A stretch of 64,000 bases of DNA from Betaproteobacteria bacterium Ga0077532 (lineage in GTDB: Bacteria; Pseudomonadota; Gammaproteobacteria; Burkholderiales; Ga0077523). Of this stretch, positions 1 through 8,081 are shown one piece after another. The notes beneath the pieces were generated by a model. That model had not been told where the DNA came from. It saw only the letters and a list, made by a program, of their open reading frames with translations, and made no database searches. Location of the stretch: assembly GCA_001464895.1 (NCBI GenBank), contig LNEE01000027.1, positions 1 to 64,000 of the forward strand. Direction: 5' to 3'. A program made the translations under genes and the position numbers. Position 1 is the stretch's first letter. Every line of letters begins with the position of its first letter.

Positions 1-154
1 TCGTGCGAGCACTCGCGCACTGCAAATAAAACCTCGCGGTTCTATCCGCAATCAACAAGTACCCACACCTATCGATTGTCCAAACTGTTAAAGAGCGCTG
101 CCCCGCCTCTTCTTGCAGTACTTCACTGCTTGAAGTGCGTGAACCAGAAAACGA
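1..154 (-). promoter_or_regulatory. 16S rRNA operon leader with boxA (rRNA gene lies left of the window)
   Basis: Read on the minus strand this stretch resembles the leader upstream of 16S rRNA in betaproteobacteria. A boxA-like antitermination element, GCGCTCTTTAACAG, lies at 98-85. It is followed by the usual text 'gacaatcgataggtgtgggtac' type leader sequence toward position 1. boxA recruits the Nus antitermination complex. A short inverted repeat (about 115-129) sits upstream of boxA. The 16S gene itself would begin beyond position 1 and is not visible. The assignment rests on recalled leader sequence, not on a search. Confidence 0.7.
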
Positions 155-183
155 ATTCTGACATTCGGAGACCCAACCGTCAA
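155..183 (-). promoter_or_regulatory. Probable sigma-70 promoter of the rRNA operon
   Basis: On the minus strand TTGACG (183-178) is followed by a 17-bp spacer and CAGAAT (160-155). It points into the rrn leader. The -35 matches consensus in 5 of 6 positions and the spacing is optimal. The end of an IS3-family remnant (position 205) lies about 20 bp upstream of the -35, where an rrn UP element or Fis sites would normally sit. Confidence 0.55.
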
Positions 184-242
184 GACCCTAGAACGAATCT
201 CCCGGGATTTCCGGAGACTCCAATTCTTGAGGGGATGGGGTC

Positions 243-332
243 ATGAAGATACGGATTAGGTATTCGCCGGAAGTGAGCGAGCGGGCCGTTCGGCTGGTGC
301 TGGAGCGTCAGGTCGAACACGACTCGCAGTGC
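243..332 (+). pseudogene. IS3-family transposase OrfA, 5' fragment
   Basis: The frame starts with ATG at 243 and reads about 30 codons containing RYSPEVSERAVRLVLE, the N-terminal helix-turn-helix start of IS3-family OrfA. It then runs into a poly-C/poly-T tract where the conserved WAAI segment should be. The rest of OrfA and all of OrfB are missing. The copy at 843 on the other strand is related but not identical, so these were separate elements of one family. Confidence 0.75.
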
Positions 333-419
333 CCCCCCCCTTTTTTGAATGCGGTGCAATCATAAGTTGGGAGAATCGCCCCCACAGACCTGCCAGGAGT
401 CCATGAAGAAAGCCAATTC

Positions 420-843
420 ATCGACAAGCATCGTGGCCAGACCTTGCGTGGGCGGTCGACTTGGAAGTTCGAGCGGTGCACGCGTCGGATCTGCCCGACG
501 AGCTCGGCGTCCCGACGGCGCCGGTGTGCCACCGGTCGTCGCCCGTCCTTGCGCTTTGTGTTCGTAGCAGACCGATGGGGCGATCGGCAAAATCTCGGAG
601 ATCGACCCTACCCCGTACTGACCAAGATGCTCGTCGATGAACGAAATCATCACATCGGTCGGCGGTCGAGCTGCGCCTGAACAAACTACGCCGAGGCCTT
701 GCGCCGGGTCTCGGCGGTACACCCGATCTTCGCCGCAATCGAGCCGATGGCCGCACACTACGAGCCGTGTTCGTCCTGATATTCGAGCACCACCCGAACG
801 GCCCGCTTGCGCACTTCCGGCGAGTACCTAGTCTGTGTCTTCA
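420..843 (-). pseudogene. IS3-family transposase OrfA-OrfB remnant with deletion, stops and frameshifts
   Basis: Starting at 843 on the minus strand the reading is RYSPEVRKRAVRVVLEYQ, typical of OrfA. A TAG stop (about 759) follows where Gln is expected. Then comes AAIGSIAAKIGCTAET, and an internal deletion fuses this to the OrfA C-terminus (FVQAQLDRRP). OrfB begins near 658 (SFIDEHLGQYGV) and continues in a shifted frame with RRVHRSNFQV and RKVW before homology fades near 420. The DDE catalytic core of OrfB is absent, so it cannot be active. Confidence 0.75.
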
Positions 844-947
844 TGACTCCATCCCTCAAGAATTGGAGTCTCCGGAAATCCTCAGGCGATTCACCACGGA
901 GGTCCGGCGCAGATCGGACGGGCGATGCGAACAAAGTCCAAGGACAA

Positions 948-981
948 AAAAAACCGGCGCACTTGCGTGCGCCGGTTTTTT
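948..981 (-). terminator. Rho-independent terminator after the initiator tRNA (works in both directions)
   Basis: There is a 10-bp perfect stem, accggcgcac (953-962) and gtgcgccggt (967-976), with a 4-base loop. It has a T run on the plus side and an A run on the other side, which becomes a U run for minus-strand transcription. It lies 8 bp downstream of the tRNA 3' end. Confidence 0.85.
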
Positions 982-988
982 CATTTTT

Positions 989-1065
<77 letters not shown>

Positions 1066-1078
1066 TCTGAGAACCTCG

Positions 1079-1107
1079 ACTATACGTCAGGCGACCCAGC
1101 CCGTCAA
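1079..1107 (-). promoter_or_regulatory. Sigma-70 promoter of the initiator tRNA
   Basis: On the minus strand TTGACG (1107-1102), a 17-bp spacer and TATAGT (1084-1079) stand 13 bp upstream of the tRNA 5' end. Both boxes match consensus in 5 of 6 positions, as expected of a strong stable-RNA promoter. Confidence 0.85.
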
Positions 1108-1604
1108 GCCAACACATCGCTCATGGCTTCGTTCGCAATCGTGCGCAGAACAAACTCGATAGACTCGTTTCCGGGAACAACACGCATCGCACAGGTCAAC
1201 GCCTCAAGCGCAGTCGTCAATCGAACCACCAAGGGGTCATGTACTCGCGTTCGATGCAACCTTCAGGTGGCGTTCTTTCTTAGCAGACGCCTCGCCATGC
1301 CTGCGAACGCGCTTGCTTTGCGCTCCTGCGCTACCGTCGTCAGGGTCGTCGCGGGAATCCCAACGACCTACCCGCCGACTACCGCCCGCGGGACTGGCAA
1401 GCACTCCTTGCCACATCGCTTCGGCGAAGTCCCAGCACGCCTCCTAGCTCGCCATCGCCTTCTGCTTACGTCGCAGGACGACAAAGTCCTGATACGCAAT
1501 TGACCGACCCTCGATCAAAAAAACGAACCTCGGAACGACTCCGCGGCAAAATCACCGGGACCTCCGACAGAACGACGTCGCTCTCCCCGAGATCTCGCAA
1601 TCGT
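1108..1604. other. No gene recognised upstream of the tRNA promoter
   Basis: The only long frame here (1123-1503, plus) has no recognisable motif and mixed, low-complexity composition. Base composition is lower in GC than in the rest of the window. The stretch sits between the tRNA and a dead transposase and may hold eroded insertion-sequence or gene debris. Confidence 0.5.
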
Positions 1605-2395
1605 GAGCTAGAAGTTCGCAGCCGGAACCGCTCGACGCTCGCGAGGATGTCGTCGGTGGTCTTCGACCAGACGAAGGGCTTCGGATCGTCAGTGTTGACC
1701 TTGATGTAGTGCCTGATGGCCTGCTCGAGTTGGCGTGTGGAGCGGTGCGTTCCGCGGCGGATGTACTTATGCGTCAGCGTGACGGACCAGCGTTCGACCT
1801 GATTGCGCCACGATGTGGAGGTCGGTGTGAAATGCACATGGAATCGCGGATGCCTGACCAACCGGTTCTTGATGGCGGTGGTCTTCGGGGTGCCGTAGTT
1901 GTCCATCACGAGGTGGATATCCAGTATCCGGCGGTACGTTGGCCTCGATGGTTCGCAGAAACTGAAGGAACTCGCCGCTGCGATGCCGGCGATGCAGATC
2001 CCGATGACCGATCCGGTGGCGATGTCCAGGGCCGCGAACAGCGTGGTGGTCCCGTGGCGCTCGTATAGCCATGGGCGCGTCGCTCGGGGATGCCCGGAGC
2101 CAGCGGCAGCACAAGCTGCGTCCGATCGAGTGCCTGGATCTGACTCTTCTCGTCCACGCACAGCACCATGGCCTTCAGCGGCGGATCCATGTACAGCCCG
2201 ACGATGTTGCGCACCTTATCGACGAACATCGGATCGCTGGAGAGCTTGAACGTCTCCTGCCGATGCAGCTGCAAGCCGAAGGCTCGCCGGATGCGCGAAA
2301 CGGCGGTCTGCTACAACCCGCTTTCGCGCGCCGCCTCGTCGTGTGCCTGCGGTACACGACGGACTCTCCCGGGCAACAATGGTGCGACGAACTTC
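1605..2395 (-). pseudogene. IS630-family transposase, broken
   Basis: The minus strand carries the pieces of one IS630-type transposase in order. An N-terminal DNA-binding segment (VSRIRRAFGLQLHRQETFKL) has a TAG stop just before it at about 2311. It is followed by the segment containing LYMDPP and VDEKSQIQALDRTQ, the first catalytic Asp region. After a frameshift near 2085 come TTTLFAALDIATG, VMDNYGTPKT (second Asp) and HFTPTSTSWRNQVERW (catalytic Glu). The usual C-terminal DPKPFVW motif is present and homology ends near 1605. At least one stop and one frameshift make it inactive. No terminal repeats were identified. Confidence 0.85.
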
Positions 2396-2489
2396 TAACT
2401 CAGTACGCTAGCGATGCGTGCGGCCACGGGCAGCGAACTACCAACGGCCGCAGACAACATTGGCAACACGTTCTTCGCAAGCAGCTAAA

Positions 2490-3113
2490 TCAGTCGAGAT
2501 CATCCATCCACCGGAAAACAGGCTCCCACTGGCGAATCTCGCGCGCTGCAATGTACTCGGGGGCATCGAAGACACTCTGACCGGCAAAAGCCGCGTTCGG
2601 ATACATCTGGGTATCCCGGAGATACGTGATCACAGGCAGTTCGAACTGCGTCAAGAAAGCTTCCAGCGTGGCCGCGGCGCGGGTGCGCGGATCCACGCGC
2701 ATTCCAACGATCCCAATGGAACGACGCTTCCTTCCCAGAGTACCCATCAGCGACGAAAGAAACTCACCAGTCGCCGCCATATCGAACAGCGAGGGCTGAA
2801 CCGGAACCAACACCCCCGCGGCGAGCTTCACGGCATGCGCTAGATTCTTCCCGTGAAGACCTGCAGGTGAGTCGACCACCATCCATCCGTCGCTGCCCTC
2901 GCGCCCCCCGGTCCCGCGCCCGTCTCCACCCACGCTCGAAATGCCTGGCAACGAACTCGAACGCAGCCCGAGCCACTGAAGGGCCGACCGTTGCCGATCG
3001 AGATCACACAGCGCCACTTTGGCACCGCGGGAGGCCAAGCCTGCCGCCAAATTCACGGCAAACGTCGTCTTCCCTGCCCCACCTTTCGGGTTCGCAACAA
3101 GAATGGATCGCAT
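2490..3113 (-). CDS. ParA/MinD-family ATPase
   Basis: A 207-residue ParA-like P-loop ATPase. The deviant Walker A motif KGGAGKTT lies at residues 10-17, with a lysine at both ends as in the ParA/MinD/Soj class. An Asp-rich switch segment ([13 protein letters not shown]) and the VVDSPAG motif follow. There is no N-terminal DNA-binding extension and no parB nearby. The gene begins 34 bp after scpB and reads the same way, so it probably belongs to the scpAB transcript. Small orphan ParA proteins beside scpB recur in betaproteobacteria. A role in chromosome segregation or in placing a cell component is likely, but the cargo is unknown. Confidence 0.85.
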   Translation of the reverse strand: MRSILVANPKGGAGKTTFAVNLAAGLASRGAKVALCDLDRQRSALQWLGLRSSSLPGISSVGGDGRGTGGREGSDGWMVVDSPAGLHGKNLAHAVKLAAGVLVPVQPSLFDMAATGEFLSSLMGTLGRKRRSIGIVGMRVDPRTRAAATLEAFLTQFELPVITYLRDTQMYPNAAFAGQSVFDAPEYIAAREIRQWEPVFRWMDDLD

Positions 3114-3147
3114 GACTTACCGTTCCTCTCGGCCGCCTTGAATCGCG

Positions 3148-3804
3148 TCAGTTTTCCAGCGAAGCATCGCCAGGAACGGCGTCCTCGTCGCTCACGGCAA
3201 CAACCTCATCATCTGCTTCACTGCTCACCCCGGGTGACCGCGATACAAGTTCCGGCTGAATCCGGTCGAGCAGATTTCCCATCTCTTCCAGCGGAGGCAA
3301 TTCGTCCAACGCCCGGAGAGAGAGATCGTCGAGAAACTGCCGAGTCGTACCATAGAGCACTGGTCGGCCGGGGACCTCCCGGTGTCCAAGACTCTCCACC
3401 CACCCCCGACCTTCCAAGGCTTTGAGTACCGTGCTCGCCACGGACACCCCGCGGATGTCCTCTATGTCACCCCGGGTGACTGGCTGGCGGTAGGCAATGA
3501 TGGCAAGTGTCTCCATGACCGCGCGGGAGTACTTGGGCGGGCGCTGTGGATTCAATCGGTCGACAACATGCTGGTACTGGGGACGAGTCTGAAACCGCCA
3601 CCCGCTCGCGACCGAAACCAGCTCGACCCCTCTACCATCCCAATCTGAACGCAGATCATCGAGCAGACGACGCACGGTGTCAGCATCCAAATCCTCGTCG
3701 AACAACCGCTTCAGCTGCACCAACGAAAGCGGCTCCTGACTCGCCAGTAGCGCCGTCTCCAGGATCAGTTTCGCCTGCTTCGGATCAATCGAAAGAGCTT
3801 CCAT
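3148..3804 (-). CDS. scpB: ScpB, condensin accessory protein
   Basis: A 218-residue ScpB. ScpB dimers bind the kleisin ScpA and together with SMC form bacterial condensin, which compacts and separates sister chromosomes. The two winged-helix domains are visible: residues about 8-80 ([20 protein letters not shown]) and about 95-170, containing [20 protein letters not shown] and ending in [13 protein letters not shown]. The acidic C-terminal tail is variable in the family. Its ATG at 3804 lies inside the 3' end of scpA (20-bp overlap), which implies translational coupling. Confidence 0.95.
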   Translation of the reverse strand: MEALSIDPKQAKLILETALLASQEPLSLVQLKRLFDEDLDADTVRRLLDDLRSDWDGRGVELVSVASGWRFQTRPQYQHVVDRLNPQRPPKYSRAVMETLAIIAYRQPVTRGDIEDIRGVSVASTVLKALEGRGWVESLGHREVPGRPVLYGTTRQFLDDLSLRALDELPPLEEMGNLLDRIQPELVSRSPGVSSEADDEVVAVSDEDAVPGDASLEN

Positions 3805-4627
3805 CCTTGACGCTCACGTAGATTGGGGCAAAGGCCGCCTGCTGAGTGATGGAAACCAGGTACTCCTTGCCCAGTTCCAAAACCGCCAGCAAGGTCACGA
3901 CCAGCTCGGGGACCCCTCGGTCAGGGTCGAACAGCTCCGTGAACTCCGCGTAGCTTCGCTCTTTCAGAGTCCGGAGAATCCGTGACATATGTTCTCTCAC
4001 CGAGAGCTGCTCGCGCGTCACCTTGTGGTGGCGGGTCATTCGCGCGCGCGCGAGCAGTCCGAGCCACGCCTGCCTGAGATCCTCAGGGTTCACGTCGGGA
4101 ACTCGGAGGAACTGACCGGGTTCGGTTGCAACCAGCACCGTAGAGAAGTCACGCCCCGGTTGCGGAAGGCGATCCAAACGCTCAGCCGCAAGCTTCATCT
4201 GCTCGTACTCCAGCAGGCGCCTGACCAGTTCCGCTCGGGGATCTTCGGGCTCACTCTCGTCAGTCGCTGCATCAGGCTTGGGTAGCAGCATTCTGGACTT
4301 GATCTCGATCAGCACTGCGGCCATCAGCAGATACTCGGCCGCCAACTCCAGGTACCTGTGCCGCATGCCTTCGACGTAGACCAGGTACTGACGGGTCAGC
4401 TCCGCCATCGGGATGTCAAGGACGTCCAGATTGTGCCGACGAATCAGGTAGAGAAGCAGATCCAGCGGCCCTTCGAACGACTCCAGGATGATCTCGAGCG
4501 CCTCGGGTGGGATGTAGAGATCCGTCGGAACCTCGTGCACGGGGCGCCCATACACATGCGCCACCGCCGAAGCATCCCGCTCGACCTCAGCCGCCACTCC
4601 GCCATCGATGAGCGTCAGTTCCACCAC
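3785..4627 (-). CDS. scpA: ScpA, condensin kleisin subunit
   Basis: A 280-residue ScpA, the kleisin that bridges the SMC head domains. The N-terminal signature [22 protein letters not shown] and the following helix ([26 protein letters not shown]) bind the SMC neck. The C-terminal winged helix (about 200-275) binds the SMC cap. The first codon is GTG at 4627, preceded by CAGGAAC as ribosome binding site. It is the first gene of the minus-strand scpA-scpB-parA unit and is divergent from the che operon. Confidence 0.95.
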   Translation of the reverse strand: MVELTLIDGGVAAEVERDASAVAHVYGRPVHEVPTDLYIPPEALEIILESFEGPLDLLLYLIRRHNLDVLDIPMAELTRQYLVYVEGMRHRYLELAAEYLLMAAVLIEIKSRMLLPKPDAATDESEPEDPRAELVRRLLEYEQMKLAAERLDRLPQPGRDFSTVLVATEPGQFLRVPDVNPEDLRQAWLGLLARARMTRHHKVTREQLSVREHMSRILRTLKERSYAEFTELFDPDRGVPELVVTLLAVLELGKEYLVSITQQAAFAPIYVSVKDGSSFD

Positions 4628-4777
4628 GCAGTTCAGTTCCTGATTGTGAAAGGCGAGACGCCGTCCCCAGCGCAGGGCCCCGAAGGGACACCGACGGCGC
4701 GAAGAGCTTGATTATCTTGTAAATGCCAAGGCGGCGCCATCACGCTCGATCAGGTCAATGACAGCCGTGCGCCCCGT

Positions 4778-4804
4778 TAAGGTTTTCGTGGAGACGGCCG
4801 TTAG
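4778..4804 (+). promoter_or_regulatory. Sigma-28 (FliA) promoter of the chemotaxis operon
   Basis: TAAGGTTT (4778-4785), an 11-bp spacer and GCCGTTAG (4797-4804) match the flagellar sigma-28 pattern TAAAGTTT-N11-GCCGATAA in 13 of 16 fixed positions. It lies about 110 bp upstream of the first cheV. It also lies downstream of a possible earlier in-frame ATG at 4758, which argues for the start at 4914. This ties expression of the operon to late flagellar genes. Confidence 0.75.
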
Positions 4805-4913
4805 TTCGCACGACGCAGAGAAACCGCGGGTCTCCATCGAGACGCCGGCATATCTGACCACCGCCACTGGACGGCCGGGAACCGCGCCCGCCATCCGCCT
4901 GGAGAAGACCGCG

Positions 4914-5870
4914 ATGTCCGAACTGATGAAGACCATCGACGCCCGCACGAAACTGGCGGGCACCAACAAGCTGGAGATTCTTCTGTTCTCCCTGGGAACA
5001 GACACGCGGACCGGGCGACGAGAAACCTACGGCATCAACGTGTTCAAGGTTCGCGAGGTGATGCGATCCCCCGAGGTCACCCGCGCCCCGGAGATGCCGT
5101 CATCCGTCGAAGGAATGGTCAGCCTTAGAGGCAACCTGGTGCCAGTCGTCGACCTCGCCAAGTACGCTGGGATTCCGGTCGAGGTTCCACCCCAGATCAT
5201 GATCGTCACAGAGTACAACGGGCACACGCAGGGTTTCCTGGTCGAGGCTGTCGACACGATCCTCCGACTCGACTGGTCCGCGATGAAGGTTCCTCCAGAG
5301 ATGCTCGTGTCGAAGCTGGGCGGACTCGTCACCGCTGTGACGGAGCTTCAGGATCAGAGGCTGGTGATGATGCTGGACGTCGAGAAGATCCTCGCCGAAA
5401 CGAGCCGTCAGGATGACGACCATCTGTTCCTGAACATCAAGCATGTGGACGAAGGCACCACTGGCGCTGTGCTCTTCGCCGACGACTCCCCCGTCGCACG
5501 CAAGCAGATCACCCGGACCCTCGACGCGATGGGCGTCAAGTACTACTGCGCGCTGAATGGCAATCACGCCTGGCTCGAACTGGACCGGATCGCGGCTGCA
5601 GCAGCAACGGCGAAGCGACCGATCACCGACTACGTGTCCGTCGTGCTGACCGACGTCGAGATGCCGGAAATGGACGGCTACATGCTGACCAAGCACATCA
5701 AGAGCGACCCTCGGACCGCCAAGCTGCCCGTGATCATGCACTCGTCGCTTTCGGGCATGCAGAACCAACAGCTGGGCCGCTCGGTCGGCGTCGACGAGTA
5801 CGTCTCCAAGTTCGAACCGATGAAGCTGGCGGAAGCCCTGACCCGCCGCATGACCGGCGCCACCGCCTGA
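4914..5870 (+). CDS. cheV: CheV chemotaxis coupling protein (first copy)
   Basis: A 318-residue CheV. An N-terminal CheW-like domain (about 20-165, with FKVREVMRSPEVTRAPEMP and the GMVSLRGNLVPVVDL loop) couples receptors to CheA. A C-terminal receiver domain (about 185-315) carries the phospho-acceptor Asp in VLTDVEMPEMDGY, acidic FADDSP at its start and a final Lys in YVSKFEP. It may tune receptor signalling by phosphorylation. ATG 4914 is chosen because GGAGAAG precedes it, it lies downstream of the FliA-type promoter, and it aligns with the second CheV. A longer frame back to 4758 has no matching sequence. Confidence 0.94.
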   Translation: MSELMKTIDARTKLAGTNKLEILLFSLGTDTRTGRRETYGINVFKVREVMRSPEVTRAPEMPSSVEGMVSLRGNLVPVVDLAKYAGIPVEVPPQIMIVTEYNGHTQGFLVEAVDTILRLDWSAMKVPPEMLVSKLGGLVTAVTELQDQRLVMMLDVEKILAETSRQDDDHLFLNIKHVDEGTTGAVLFADDSPVARKQITRTLDAMGVKYYCALNGNHAWLELDRIAAAAATAKRPITDYVSVVLTDVEMPEMDGYMLTKHIKSDPRTAKLPVIMHSSLSGMQNQQLGRSVGVDEYVSKFEPMKLAEALTRRMTGATA

Positions 5871-5884
5871 ACCCGACCCAACAC

Positions 5885-6829
5885 ATGCCCATGGAAACGT
5901 CCCTCAGCCAGAACCTGCTCGATGCCGTCGATGCCAGGACCAAACTCGCCGGCTCCAACAAGATGGAGATCCTGCTGTTCTCCCTCGGAACCCGCGAGGT
6001 ATTCGGGATCAATGTGTTCAAGGTTCGCGAGGTCACGCGAACTCCACCCATCACCCGGACGCCGAACATGCCCTCGGGCGTGGAGGGCGTGATCTCGCTG
6101 CGCGGAAACATCATCCCCGTGATCAGCCTTGCGAAGTTCGTGAACATCGCCGGTGCCGGCGACGCGAGCTGCGAAACGATGATGGTCACGGAGTACAGCC
6201 GACGCACTCAGGGCTTCCTGGTCCATGACGTCGACCGGATCGTTCGTGTCGACTGGGACCGTGTCAAGGCGCCGGAGTCGGTGCTCTCGGGACAGGAAAG
6301 TCTGATTACGGCCATCACCGAACTGCCCGACGGCAAGCTCGTCTCGATCCTCGATGTGGAGCAGATCCTCGTCAGCGCGTTCGGGGAAGAGGCCGTGCCG
6401 GAACTCGAGGTGCTGCAGAGCGAGCAGGAACACACGGTCTTCTTCGTCGACGACTCGATGGTCGCGCGGAAGGAGATTTCCCAGGTCCTGGATCGCCTGG
6501 GCGTGCGCTACCACCAGGCCAACAACGGCCTCGAGGGCTGGGAGCGCCTGCGAGGACTCGCGAGCCGCGCACAGGCGGAAGGCCGGGACCTCTCCGAGAG
6601 CCTCAGCCTCATTCTCCTCGATGCGGAGATGCCCGAAATGGACGGCTACGTGCTCACGCGAAACCTGAAGAGCGACAGTCGCTTCGATCGCATCCCGGTG
6701 GTGATGCATTCGTCCCTCTCTTCCGAAGCGAACCGGGCGATGGGAAAGAGCGTCGGCGTCGATGCCTACGTCGCCAAGTTCGATCCGGTCGTTCTCGCCG
6801 ACACGCTGCGCCCCTTGCTGCAACGTTAG
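5885..6829 (+). CDS. cheV: CheV chemotaxis coupling protein (second copy)
   Basis: A 314-residue second CheV, 14 bp after the first and clearly its paralogue: both begin with a DARTKLAG(S/T)NK segment and share the whole layout. The CheW-like domain spans about 20-165. The receiver has the acceptor Asp in LLDAEMPEMDGY and the conserved Lys in YVAKFDP. The linkers differ, so the copies probably serve different receptor sets or feedback steps. ATG 5885 and ATG 5891 are both possible starts. The pair looks like a tandem duplication with divergence. Confidence 0.93.
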   Translation: MPMETSLSQNLLDAVDARTKLAGSNKMEILLFSLGTREVFGINVFKVREVTRTPPITRTPNMPSGVEGVISLRGNIIPVISLAKFVNIAGAGDASCETMMVTEYSRRTQGFLVHDVDRIVRVDWDRVKAPESVLSGQESLITAITELPDGKLVSILDVEQILVSAFGEEAVPELEVLQSEQEHTVFFVDDSMVARKEISQVLDRLGVRYHQANNGLEGWERLRGLASRAQAEGRDLSESLSLILLDAEMPEMDGYVLTRNLKSDSRFDRIPVVMHSSLSSEANRAMGKSVGVDAYVAKFDPVVLADTLRPLLQR

Positions 6830-6886
6830 GAAGCAACCCGCCACCACGGGTAGTCACACATTTGCGCCGTATTGGAGACGTTTCAG

Positions 6887-7279
6887 ATGAGTCAAAACAT
6901 GAAGTTCCTGGTCGTCGATGACTTCTCGACGATGCGCCGGATCATCAGGAATCTGCTGAAGGAACTCGGCTTCACCAACGTGGACGAGGCCGAGGACGGC
7001 GTGGCTGCCCTCGCGAAGCTGAAAGGTGGCGGGTTCGAGTTCGTCGTGTCCGACTGGAACATGCCGAACATGACCGGCATCGAACTGCTCCGCGCGATCC
7101 GTGCCGACGCCGACCTGAAGCATCTTCCCGTGCTGATGGTCACGGCGGAAGCCAAGAAGGAGAACATCATCGAAGCCGCGCAAGCCGGTGCCAGCGGCTA
7201 CGTGGTGAAGCCGTTCACAGCGGCGACTCTCGACGAGAAACTCGGCAAGATTCTGCAGAAGCACGGAGTGCCGCAATGA
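6887..7279 (+). CDS. cheY: CheY chemotaxis response regulator
   Basis: A 130-residue single-domain receiver. Acidic pair DD at the first strand ([10 protein letters not shown]), phospho-acceptor Asp56 in VSDWNMPNM, Thr in MVTAEA and Lys in YVVKPF are all present. Phospho-CheY binds the flagellar switch protein FliM. The DWNMPNM motif is that of true flagellar CheY, and cheZ follows at once. ATG 6887 is chosen over an upstream in-frame TTG because GGAG lies at the right distance. The last codon overlaps the start of cheZ (ATGA). Confidence 0.96.
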   Translation: MSQNMKFLVVDDFSTMRRIIRNLLKELGFTNVDEAEDGVAALAKLKGGGFEFVVSDWNMPNMTGIELLRAIRADADLKHLPVLMVTAEAKKENIIEAAQAGASGYVVKPFTAATLDEKLGKILQKHGVPQ

Positions 7280-8055
7280 GCACGGGAAATCACGATTCGG
7301 ACGAACTCGAAGCCCTCTTCGACAGCATCGTTGCCGAGACGACAGTCAAGGAAACCGCGCCCGCTGCCGCACCCGCCCAAGCGGCAGTGCCAGCTGTTGC
7401 AGCCGCGCAGGCAACGACGGAACCTCCTGCCACTACCGCCGGAAACGATGCCGCCAACGAGATGATCTCTCGTATCGGTCATCTGACGCGCTCCCTGCAC
7501 GACAGCCTCCGCGAACTCGGCTACGACCGCATGATCGCCGAAGCCGCCGACGCGATTCCGGACGCGCAGGACAGGCTCCGATACGTCGCCGACATGACGG
7601 AGAAGGCAGCCAGCCGGACGCTCGCGGCGACCGAGGCAGCGCAGCCCCTCCAGGAACAGTTGAGCGCGGAGGCGACAGCGCTCTCTGCCGACTGGGAGAA
7701 GTTGTACGGCAACGAGCTTTCGGTCGACGACTTCAAGGCACTTGCAGGCCGCACCCGCGACTACCTCCGCGCAGTGCCTGACCGTACCCGCGAGACGAAC
7801 GCACAGTTGCTCGAAATCATGATGGCCCAGGACTTTCAGGATCTCACCGGGCAGGTCATCAAGAAGATGATGGAGATGACCCACAAGGTCGAGCAGCAAC
7901 TGCTGGATCTTCTGCTCGAACACATCCCGTCCGAGCGTCGCGCCCAATTGCCTGCCGGGGGCCTCGCGGGTCCGGTCATCCCTGGAAAAGTCGCCGCCGA
8001 TGCCGTGACCGATCAGAGTGGCGTCGACGAGCTACTCGAAAGCCTGGGCTTCTAG
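7276..8055 (+). CDS. cheZ: CheZ, CheY-phosphate phosphatase
   Basis: A 259-residue CheZ that speeds dephosphorylation of CheY-P. The catalytic segment [15 protein letters not shown] starts at residue 185; Asp189 and Gln193 correspond to the E. coli catalytic Asp143 and Gln147. The C-terminus (DELLESLGF) is the conserved CheY-binding helix, attached by a flexible linker. The N-terminal 55 residues are rich in Ala and Pro, an extension beyond the usual length of about 215. It is translationally coupled to cheY. Confidence 0.95.
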   Translation: MSTGNHDSDELEALFDSIVAETTVKETAPAAAPAQAAVPAVAAAQATTEPPATTAGNDAANEMISRIGHLTRSLHDSLRELGYDRMIAEAADAIPDAQDRLRYVADMTEKAASRTLAATEAAQPLQEQLSAEATALSADWEKLYGNELSVDDFKALAGRTRDYLRAVPDRTRETNAQLLEIMMAQDFQDLTGQVIKKMMEMTHKVEQQLLDLLLEHIPSERRAQLPAGGLAGPVIPGKVAADAVTDQSGVDELLESLGF

Positions 8056-8081
8056 AAGCCTCCCTCCGGACGACACGCGCC

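Larger units (their letters stand above)
205..881. mobile_element. Decayed IS3-family elements, two inverted left ends
   Basis: The outer edges carry a near-perfect inverted repeat of about 33 bp: 205-238 begins ggatttccggagactcc and 849-881 is its reverse complement, with one base of length difference. Just inside each copy is the start of an IS3-type orfA, one reading right (from 243) and one reading left (from 843). The element therefore looks like two related IS copies joined head-in, with both right halves lost. A long C tract followed by a T tract (about 331-346) marks the break in the left copy. No intact transposase remains. Confidence 0.8.

Noticed and set aside
1123..1503. Open frame of 126 codons on the plus strand
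   Set aside because: There is no motif, start signal or coding composition, and it overlaps the tRNA promoter flank and the end of the transposase remnant.
2490..3113. Plasmid partition locus
   Set aside because: The ParA-like gene has no ParB partner or parS-like repeats and is tied to scpAB, a chromosomal unit.
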